A stretch of DNA of 21,576 nucleotides from positions 1-21,576 of the forward strand of contig JBKPRZ010000475.1 in NCBI GenBank assembly GCA_046734815.1. Reading direction: 5' to 3'. The notes beneath the pieces are model-generated. The model was given only the letters and a program-made list of their open reading frames with translations, was not told where the DNA came from and did no database searches. The first letter of the stretch is position 1. Each line of letters starts with the position of its first letter. Positions 13,856-20,158 of this stretch are shown here, piece by piece. The position numbers and the translations under genes were made by a program. Source of the DNA: CAVYGB01 sp046734815 (GTDB taxonomy: Bacteria > Myxococcota_A > Polyangia > Fen-1088).

Positions 13856-15070
13856 GTGGCGCTGTTCGGGATCTCCCTGCCGGAGACGGCGCGGCTGCGG
13901 CTGGAGAGCGGCGCCCCCGAGCTGCGTCTGGAGGAGCTGGCGCTGCCCCGGGACATCGAGCCGGGCCGGCCGGTGCGGCTCATCGATCGCGACGCCCAGG
14001 TCCTGGCCAGCGGGATCGCCGACCCGGAGAACGGCCTGGTGCGGATCTTCGCCCGCGGCGAGGTGCGCGGCTTCGATGCCGGCTTCTTCCGGGACAAGCT
14101 CGTCGACAGCCTGTCCCTGCGCCGGTCGGTGGGGCTGGCTACCGCCGCGACCGCCGACAGCGATCAGGCCTTCCGGCTGGTGAACGCCGAGGGTGACGGG
14201 TTGCCTGGCCTGACCGCCGACGTCTACGGACCGTTCGTCGTGATCTCGGTGCCCTCGCGCGCGCTGCTGCCGCTCGGGCGCACCCTGGGCGAGGCGGCGC
14301 TGGAGATGGCCGGGCCGGCCGCGACCGGCTGGACCGGGGTGGTGGTGAAGGTGCGTGGCAAGGACCCGCAGGACCGCTCGGCCAAGGAGGAGGTCCTGGG
14401 CGAGAGCCCGCCCAAGAAGCTGGTGGTGCGCGAGCGGGGCGTCCCCTTCGAGGTCCACCTGCTGGGGGCGCTGAACGTGGGGCTGTTCACCGACATGCGC
14501 GAGCACCGCCGCAACATCGGCCGCTTCACCAGCGGGCGCCGGGTGCTCAACACCTTCGCTTATACCGGCGCGCTCTCGGTGGCGGCGGCGCTGGCCGGGG
14601 CCCGCCAGGTGACCAGCGTGGATCTGTCGACCGGCGTGCTGGCCTGGGCGGAGGAGAATTTCCGGCTCAGCGGGCTGGATCCGAAGGAGCCCCACTTCCG
14701 CTTCGAGGCCTCGGACGTCCGCCGCTACCTGGAGAAGGCGGCCGCGGCCGGGTGGCAGTTCGACACCATCATCTTCGATCCACCCACCGTCTCTGCTGCC
14801 CGCGCCTCGTCCTGGTCGATGAAGCGAGACTACCCCGATCTGATCGCCCTGGGCGCCAAGCTCCTGCCCCCCGAGGGCGGCCTGCTATGGATCTCGGGCA
14901 ACCCGCGCCGCGGGCCTTCGGTGATGGAGCACGTGGCGGCGGGGTTGCAGCGGGCGGGACGCCGAGGCGCGGTGCTCGAACTGGGCGGCTTGCCGCCCGA
15001 CTACCCCACGCCGCCGCGCTGGCTCGAGTCGCGATACCTCGAGGTCTGCCAGCTGTTCGTGCGCGCGTGA
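13856..15070 (+). CDS. RlmI-like class I SAM-dependent rRNA methyltransferase homologue, catalytic Cys not found
   Basis: A 404-aa protein starting with GTG. The N-terminal part carries a PUA-like RNA-binding region (RPVRLIDRDAQVLASGIADP) lacking the usual HPWVFSG opening of RlmI. Next come the family motif VNAEGDGLPGLTADVYG and NVGLFTDMREHRRN. The SAM-binding fold follows with NTFAYTGALSVAAALAGA (from residue 232), SVDLS, and the DPPT motif (308-311). These fit the 23S rRNA m5C1962 methyltransferase RlmI. However, the position of the catalytic cysteine (SCSG in E. coli RlmI, as I recall it) reads WISGNPRRG, and the only cysteine of the protein is near the C-terminus (LEVCQLF). The target and reaction are therefore uncertain. 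It converges on the next gene with 4 bases between stops. Confidence 0.82.
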   Translation: MALFGISLPETARLRLESGAPELRLEELALPRDIEPGRPVRLIDRDAQVLASGIADPENGLVRIFARGEVRGFDAGFFRDKLVDSLSLRRSVGLATAATADSDQAFRLVNAEGDGLPGLTADVYGPFVVISVPSRALLPLGRTLGEAALEMAGPAATGWTGVVVKVRGKDPQDRSAKEEVLGESPPKKLVVRERGVPFEVHLLGALNVGLFTDMREHRRNIGRFTSGRRVLNTFAYTGALSVAAALAGARQVTSVDLSTGVLAWAEENFRLSGLDPKEPHFRFEASDVRRYLEKAAAAGWQFDTIIFDPPTVSAARASSWSMKRDYPDLIALGAKLLPPEGGLLWISGNPRRGPSVMEHVAAGLQRAGRRGAVLELGGLPPDYPTPPRWLESRYLEVCQLFVRA

Positions 15071-15074
15071 GCGA

Positions 15075-16133
15075 TCAGTTCCGCAGCGCCTTGCGCACCT
15101 CGTGCGCCAGCCCCAGCGAGGTGAACGGCTTGACCAGCAGCGCCTGACCGGCCGAGATGACGCCCCGGTGGACGATGGCGTCGTCGGCGTACCCGGTCAT
15201 GTACAAGATGCGCATCTCCGGTCGTAGCGGCGCCAGCCGGGCGGCCAGCTGCGGTCCGCTCATGCCCGGCAGCACCACGTCGGTGAGCAGCAGGTGGATG
15301 CGGCCGGGATAAGAGGCGCCCAGCGCCAGCGCCTCGTCCACGGCCGAGGTCTCCAGCACCCGGTAACCGTGCTCCTCCAGGGCCCGTTTCACGAAACCGC
15401 GCACCTGGGGCTCGTCGTCGACCAGCAGGATGGTCTCGCCGCCGTCGAGCACGACGCCGCCGCGCGATTCGCGCGCGGGCATCTCGCCCAGAGCCTCCTG
15501 CAGCTCGCGCACCAGGTCGCTGCCCCGCCCGGCAGCGCGGGTCAGCTGGGTCAGCAACTCGGCCCGGTCGCCGGTGCCCTCGGGGCCCAGCCGCTCGCCC
15601 ACCGTCTGCAGGCCGGTCAGCACCTCCGACAGCTCGGCGATGCGCATGCGCAGCAACTGGTGCAGCGGCGTGTGGCTGGCCGGGGCGGGGGCGGCTGTTT
15701 CCTGTAGCCTCCGCTCGCGGCTGGCGACGCGGCGATCGGTGACGTCCAGACCGATCCCCACCACGCCGATACAGGCCCCCTGCTGGTCGCGGAGCGGCTC
15801 GATGTGCAGCTCGAGCTGGCGGTCGTTCCAGGAGTATTCGAGATCGCGCGACTCGCCGCGAAGGGCGGCGACATGCGCGGCGATCGGGGGGAAGCTGTGG
15901 TCGCGGTTGCCGAAGAACTCGTAGATCGTCAGCCCTTCGGACTCGCCGCTGCGCAAACCCAGCGGCCCCAGGGCCGACCCCAGGGTGCGGCCCACCCGCA
16001 GCTCGCGGTCAGTCGTCCAGAGCATCACCGGGTACTTGTCGAGCAGAAGGCGCAAGCCTGCCCAGCCGATGTTGCCTAACTCGGAATGGCCGTCGGAATC
16101 TCTGCGTGCGCCGTTCTTGCCTGTCCCGGTCAC
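15075..16133 (-). CDS. PAS-REC signalling protein, apparently a hybrid histidine kinase without its catalytic core
   Basis: A 352-aa cytoplasmic protein. A PAS domain (24-132) starts at LRLLLDKYPVMLWTTDRELR and ends in the GVVGIGLDVTDRR strand. A helical segment (155-217) follows, with LLTQLTRAAGRGSDLVRELQ resembling the second helix of a HisKA domain. There is no H-D/E-x-x-N box (the nearest His is H158, followed by Q) and no HATPase domain. A complete receiver domain (233-352) follows, with D239-D240, phospho-acceptor D285 in LTDVVLPGMSG, T313 and K335. GTG 16133 is chosen because AAGGAG lies 6 bases before it; the reading frame stays open further upstream but overlaps the promoter and the opposite-strand lipoprotein gene. 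Its likely role is sensing plus phosphorelay through another kinase. Confidence 0.85.
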   Translation of the reverse strand: MTGTGKNGARRDSDGHSELGNIGWAGLRLLLDKYPVMLWTTDRELRVGRTLGSALGPLGLRSGESEGLTIYEFFGNRDHSFPPIAAHVAALRGESRDLEYSWNDRQLELHIEPLRDQQGACIGVVGIGLDVTDRRVASRERRLQETAAPAPASHTPLHQLLRMRIAELSEVLTGLQTVGERLGPEGTGDRAELLTQLTRAAGRGSDLVRELQEALGEMPARESRGGVVLDGGETILLVDDEPQVRGFVKRALEEHGYRVLETSAVDEALALGASYPGRIHLLLTDVVLPGMSGPQLAARLAPLRPEMRILYMTGYADDAIVHRGVISAGQALLVKPFTSLGLAHEVRKALRN

Positions 16134-16139
16134 CCCCCA

Positions 16140-16145
16140 CTCCTT
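16140..16145 (-). promoter_or_regulatory. Strong ribosome-binding site fixing the GTG start of the PAS-REC gene
   Basis: AAGGAG on the minus strand with a 6-base gap to GTG at 16133. This is one of the clearest Shine-Dalgarno sequences in the window and excludes the much longer upstream reading. Confidence 0.75.
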
Positions 16146-16179
16146 TTCTGTCGGACCCTCCCCCCTCGTGGAGGCGTTG

Positions 16180-16208
16180 ATGTTAGCCCGGTCCTCCGGG
16201 ACTGCCAA
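16180..16208 (-). promoter_or_regulatory. Predicted promoter of the PAS-REC gene
   Basis: Minus-strand TTGGCA (16203-16208, five of six bases of consensus), a 17-base spacer and TAACAT (16180-16185, four of six). The expected start near 16173 leaves a leader of about 40 bases containing the AAGGAG site. Confidence 0.55.
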
Positions 16209-16322
16209 CCGCCGGTGAGTGGACGATTTTGAGACGTGAGCGGGCCGACGGGAAGAACCATGCGTGATGATCGTTAACGCATCTGCGCCGGGCCCGCGGA
16301 CGCGCCACCGGCAGCCACCGCT

Positions 16323-16328
16323 TATAAT
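16323..16328 (+). promoter_or_regulatory. Perfect -10 box upstream of the PKD lipoprotein gene
   Basis: TATAAT, 25 bases before the ATG at 16353. No recognisable -35 box lies 16-18 bases upstream, so an activator or alternative contact is likely if it is used. The rest of 16134-16352 shows no gene. Confidence 0.45.
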
Positions 16329-16352
16329 GGAAAGTGAGGATCGCCGGGGACG

Positions 16353-17510
16353 ATGTTCGGGTTCATGCGCCGCTGCGCCGCTCCTGCCGCACTCGCCTTG
16401 CTCGGAGCGTTGCTCACGGGCTGCCCCGGAGATCCCGGCGGATCCACGGATGGAGGGACCGAGGGGGGCTCCGGGCTGGATGCGGCCGACTTCGATGGGC
16501 CGCCGGCCGTGCTGGCGGTCGACTTCACCGTGATCGGCTGCCCCACCTTCGACCCGAACATTCCGCAGTGCCGGGGACCCGCGCCGCTGACCCTCACCTT
16601 CGTCCCGATCACCTCGGGGACCGTCACGCGCTTTCTGTGGGACTTCGGCGACCTGTCGATGAAGTCGTACGAGGACATCCCCACGCACACGTACACGCAG
16701 CCCGAGAGCTACGACGTCAGCTTGCTGGGCGCGCCCGCCCTGGCCATGCAGACCCGCAAGGCCTTCGTGGTGGTGACGCCCAACCCGCTGGGGGGGCCCT
16801 GCGATCTGGAACGGCAGTGTGAAAACGGACTGACCTGCCTGTGCGGGCGGGCCGCCCAGTGTCCCAGCGCTTTTGCCCGCGGGCTGTGCACGCAGAGCTG
16901 CATGGACGGCCCCTGCCCCGACGGCGCCTTCTGCGCCGACCTGACCCTGGGCGCCGAGGGGCAGGCGATGCCGGATTCCTGGCGCGGGCAACACTGTCTG
17001 CGCCGCTGCACCGGGGACAGTGACTGCGGCGCCGGGCAGATCTGCCGGTCGCTGCCCGCCGCCGGTGCGCCCGAGCGCTGGGAGCGGGCCTGCTTCTACC
17101 GCTTCCCCGGCGAGCTCGGGGCGGCCTGCCGCGGCGGCACCGGGGATCCACAGAAGGACGTGTGTGTCAGCGGCCTGTGCGCCGACCTGGGCGCGCTGGG
17201 GCTCTGTTCGTTCGACTGCACCAGCCGCCCCTGCCCCACCGGGACCAGCTGCGCCTCTTTCCACGACGGGCGCAAGCTGTGTCTGCCCGCCTGTACCACG
17301 CCCGACTCGTGCCGGAACGATCCCCTGCTGGCCTGCGCACCGGCGGGACGGCCCGGGCCACTGGGCTGGGACCCCGCCGGAGCAGCTTTCTCGGGCACGT
17401 TGTGTGCGCCCAAGCCCTGCGAGTCGGACGCCCTGTGCGCGCCAGCGGGGATCTGCCTGGGCGGCTCGGGCGCCAGCCACTGCACCCGGCGGACGGGCAC
17501 GGCGCCCTGA
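16353..17510 (+). CDS. Cysteine-rich PKD-domain lipoprotein, unknown function
   Basis: A 385-aa predicted surface or periplasmic lipoprotein. The signal sequence ends in LLTGC with C24 as the lipidated residue, followed by a flexible Gly/Asp/Ser-rich spacer (25-48). Residues ~52-142 resemble a PKD domain: PLTLTFVPITSGTVTRFLWD, then FGDLSMKSYED and THTYTQPESYDVSLLG. The remaining ~240 residues hold about 30 cysteines in irregular short-spaced pairs (such as GPCPDGAFC, DCGAGQIC, PCPTGTSC, LCAPKPCESDALC), implying many disulfides. Cys-rich lipoproteins of this style are common in Myxococcota. There is no catalytic motif; binding or a structural surface role is plausible. Gene neighbours give no pathway. 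Confidence 0.82.
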   Translation: MFGFMRRCAAPAALALLGALLTGCPGDPGGSTDGGTEGGSGLDAADFDGPPAVLAVDFTVIGCPTFDPNIPQCRGPAPLTLTFVPITSGTVTRFLWDFGDLSMKSYEDIPTHTYTQPESYDVSLLGAPALAMQTRKAFVVVTPNPLGGPCDLERQCENGLTCLCGRAAQCPSAFARGLCTQSCMDGPCPDGAFCADLTLGAEGQAMPDSWRGQHCLRRCTGDSDCGAGQICRSLPAAGAPERWERACFYRFPGELGAACRGGTGDPQKDVCVSGLCADLGALGLCSFDCTSRPCPTGTSCASFHDGRKLCLPACTTPDSCRNDPLLACAPAGRPGPLGWDPAGAAFSGTLCAPKPCESDALCAPAGICLGGSGASHCTRRTGTAP

Positions 17511-17512
17511 CG

Positions 17513-17977
17513 ATGGCGTATGCTGAAAAGATGCCTCGGCCTGCCTCCCGCCGATCGATCAGCCCCTCTCGCCCGGCGGCCCGGCGCCCCGCCCGCGCTG
17601 CCCGGGCGAGCAAGAAGGTGCCGCTGGCCCGCGACCTTCTGACCCGGTTGCGGGCGATCTGCCTGGCCCTGCCCGCCACCGAGGAGGTGGAGGCCTGGGG
17701 GCACCCGACGTTCCGCGTGCGGGGCAAGATCTTCGCAACCTTCGGCGGCGAGGCGGACCAGGCCCAGATGAGCGTGAAGAGCACCCACGAGATGCAGGCG
17801 GCGCTGGTCTCCTCCGACCCGCGCTTCTCCGTGAGCCACTACGTGGGAAAACACGGCTGGGTCACCCTCAGCATGGCCGGGCGGGTCGACTGGAGCGAGA
17901 TCGAGGCACTGGTGCGCGAGAGCTACCGCCTGATCGCGCCCGCCCGGCTGGTGGCCAGCCTGCCGCCTGCGCGGTGA
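17513..17977 (+). CDS. YjbR/MmcQ-family protein with basic N-terminal tail
   Basis: A 154-aa protein. Residues ~40-154 match the YjbR/MmcQ (DUF419) fold: LRAICLALPATEEVEAWGHP, then TFRVRGKIFATF, MSVKSTHEMQAALV, GWVTLSMAGRVDWSEIEALV and a final SYRLIAPARLV. The family has a CyaY-like alpha/beta structure and is suspected of DNA binding, without a settled function. The first ~38 residues are an added Arg/Ala/Ser/Pro-rich tail with about ten arginines. Two starts are possible, ATG 17513 and ATG 17531, neither with a strong ribosome-binding site; 17513 lies 2 bases after the lipoprotein stop. It converges with the next gene with 1 base between stops. Confidence 0.85.
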   Translation: MAYAEKMPRPASRRSISPSRPAARRPARAARASKKVPLARDLLTRLRAICLALPATEEVEAWGHPTFRVRGKIFATFGGEADQAQMSVKSTHEMQAALVSSDPRFSVSHYVGKHGWVTLSMAGRVDWSEIEALVRESYRLIAPARLVASLPPAR

Positions 17978-17978
17978 T

Positions 17979-20060
17979 TCAGGGCGCCGTCCAGCGGAGC
18001 GCCTCGAGATGTTCGGCCCGCCGGGCCATCTCCTCGCGCAGGCGTTCGGTGTCCTCCTCGACCGAGACCGAGGACCAGACGTCCGCGGTGGCGGCCGGCG
18101 GCGGCAGCATGACGGTGTTGAACCAGCTCTTGCCCACCGGGAAGTCCAGGGGCGCCATCAGGCCGTCGACCACCATGGGATCGATCCAGGGAAGGATCTG
18201 GCCGATGACGAAGCGGATGCGAGCCTTGACGTTGGGGTCGCCGATGCGGCCGCGCTGGCCCCAGGCCACCAGCAGCTGGTCGCTCCTCAACATCGATGTG
18301 TAGTGGTTGGTGATGGCCACGTCCCGGCGGACGCCCCGCCGGTAGGCCATCATGAACTCCTCCACCAGCATGGCCAGGTCCTCGCGCGGGGTGGAATAGT
18401 TGTAGGTGTCGTTGGCCCGGTCCGCGCGGAAGAACTCGCCCACCTGGGCGGGCTGGTACGCCTTCTGCGCGTCCGTGGCGGTCATGCCGGCGAACAGCAC
18501 CTGGCCCAGCGCCTTCATCTCGGCCGAGGTCAAGGGCTCCTGGGCGGTCAGCAGCGAAGAGGGAAGCTGACCGGCACGGAAGCGCGGAACGTACAGGTCG
18601 TTGGGGGTCTTGCTCGAGTCGAGCGTGGCCTGGATCGAGGTGGGAAAGAAATCGGCGGCGTGGCTGAGCTCGTGGAACAGCAAGCGGCCGAACTCGTTGG
18701 TCACGCCGTCGATGGCGCGGGTGGCGCGGGTGTCCCGGCGGTAGGACGGCCAGGCGAAGTCGTTGTTGCGGGTCCAGCGGGTCAAGGCGGAGAAGGTCAG
18801 CGCGTCCCCGAAGCCCGCCCGGTAGTCGGGCGCCTCGTCGATCAGATCGCGCTGCGCCGGCGTCAGCCACAGGTTGATGGCGTCCAGGTAGATGGCGGCG
18901 GTGGCCCCGTAATACAGGGACGGTCGCACGTGCGCGCCGATCACCACCGCGGTCACCGCGCCCAGCATGCGGCGGAGGTCACCGTCGGGGTCCTGGGTCA
19001 TCAAGAACTGCTCGAAGTTCGCGCCCATCCAGTCGTGCGAGACCAGCACCCGGTCCATGATCTGGTCGACGGTGGGGATCTGCCCGGCCGGGGTCTGCTG
19101 GGCGATCAGCGGCAAGATGCTGAGGGCGCAGCCGGTGGTGCTGGTGAGCTCGGGCCGGAAGACGCAGGACTGCAGCACGTTGGCGTATTTGCCGTTGCGC
19201 CGGTACGGGTAGACGCGCGAGACGTGGGTGCGGGTGAAGATGCCGCCCATCGACGCCTGCGGCGCGTTCTCGACCACCACCATGACGTCGTCGACGTCGG
19301 TCACCCCGCTGGTCGTGCGCACCGTGGCCCGGAACCCCAGGATGGTGTCGCTGCTGACGTCGGGAGCCTGGAACACGATCCGGCGCGGGTCGGCGGTGTC
19401 GAGCATCACCGTCGGGCCCTGGAGCTGTTGCCAGGTGATCTCGCCCAGCACCTCGCCCAGCGCCAGGGTCGGCCAGGCGCGCACCGAGGTGTTCCCCAGC
19501 CGCCGCACGGCCTGGTCGGCGCGCACGGTGATGCGGCTGGGAACGGGCGCGGGCACCACGCGCACGGTCGCGCTGCCGGTGCCGCCGTTGCCGGTGGCCA
19601 GCCGGTACATGACCTGGAACGAGTAGGTCCCCTCTTCCATGGCGTCGAAGCTGATGGCCTGGCTGCTGGCGGACAGCAGGTCGACGTGCGGGCCCGCTGT
19701 CTGGGTCCAGCTGACCTCGGTGATCGGCCCCTTGCACCCGATGATGGCCGCGCCCGCCGTCTTGCCGGTCTGGACCTGCAGGTCGGCGGTGACCAGCACC
19801 AGATCGGTGCCGCTGCACGCGAACGGCTGCATGGGCGGCGGTCGATCCGGCTCGGCGTCGGTCGGGGCCGCGGCGTCCGGCTCGGGTGCTGCCGCGTCCG
19901 CTCCAGCGGAAGCGGGTGGACGCGTGGCGGGCGGCTCCGGCGCCGGCGGGACGCTCGGACCCGGACCGCCGCCGGTGTCGTGATCGCAGGCCGCGAGCAG
20001 CCACGCGGGAAGGGACAGAAGCAGGAGCCGCCGGTGCCGATTTCTCATTTGCCGCATCAT
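17979..20060 (-). CDS. Large lipoprotein with two PKD/Ig-like domains and a putative HExxH metallopeptidase domain
   Basis: A 693-aa predicted exported lipoprotein. A basic n-region and hydrophobic stretch end in LLAAC with C25 as the lipidated residue, followed by a Pro/Ala/Asp-rich linker (26-76). Two similar beta-sandwich repeats follow: ~82-168 with VSWTQTAGPHVDLL and GTYSFQVMYR, and ~172-270 with ITWQQLQGPTVML and FRATVRTTSG; both resemble PKD/Ig-like modules. The C-terminal ~400 residues contain LLFHELSHAADFF with H463-E464-x-x-H467, the zinc-ligand and catalytic glutamate pattern. YNYSTPREDLAMLVEEFMM follows, where E560 or E567 could be a third ligand. The protease role is inferred from motifs only. 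The start could be any of three nearby ATGs (20060, 20057, 20048). Confidence 0.78.
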   Translation of the reverse strand: MMRQMRNRHRRLLLLSLPAWLLAACDHDTGGGPGPSVPPAPEPPATRPPASAGADAAAPEPDAAAPTDAEPDRPPPMQPFACSGTDLVLVTADLQVQTGKTAGAAIIGCKGPITEVSWTQTAGPHVDLLSASSQAISFDAMEEGTYSFQVMYRLATGNGGTGSATVRVVPAPVPSRITVRADQAVRRLGNTSVRAWPTLALGEVLGEITWQQLQGPTVMLDTADPRRIVFQAPDVSSDTILGFRATVRTTSGVTDVDDVMVVVENAPQASMGGIFTRTHVSRVYPYRRNGKYANVLQSCVFRPELTSTTGCALSILPLIAQQTPAGQIPTVDQIMDRVLVSHDWMGANFEQFLMTQDPDGDLRRMLGAVTAVVIGAHVRPSLYYGATAAIYLDAINLWLTPAQRDLIDEAPDYRAGFGDALTFSALTRWTRNNDFAWPSYRRDTRATRAIDGVTNEFGRLLFHELSHAADFFPTSIQATLDSSKTPNDLYVPRFRAGQLPSSLLTAQEPLTSAEMKALGQVLFAGMTATDAQKAYQPAQVGEFFRADRANDTYNYSTPREDLAMLVEEFMMAYRRGVRRDVAITNHYTSMLRSDQLLVAWGQRGRIGDPNVKARIRFVIGQILPWIDPMVVDGLMAPLDFPVGKSWFNTVMLPPPAATADVWSSVSVEEDTERLREEMARRAEHLEALRWTAP

Positions 20061-20104
20061 CTCCAGCTACATCGGAGCGCGGGGACGGCTCCCAGACTGG
20101 ATCC

Positions 20105-20121
20105 GCGGCGCCGATCGCCGC
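20105..20121 (-). terminator. Possible hairpin between the permease/CPBP and metallopeptidase genes
   Basis: GCGGCG and CGCCGC form a 6-bp stem with a 5-base loop, 37 bases after the upstream stop. There is no T-run, so termination is uncertain; it could also be in the leader of the metallopeptidase gene. Confidence 0.22.
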
Positions 20122-20158
20122 AAGCATTTCCTGCCGGTCATTTTGCCCGCTGCAAACG

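Noticed and set aside
12187..14097. A 636-codon minus-strand ORF across three plus-strand genes
   Set aside because: It crosses the boundaries of well-recognised enzymes and shows no domain.
16134..17480. A 449-codon N-terminal extension of the PAS-REC protein
   Set aside because: It would overlap the opposite-strand lipoprotein gene and pass through a promoter. A strong AAGGAG-GTG start exists at 16133.
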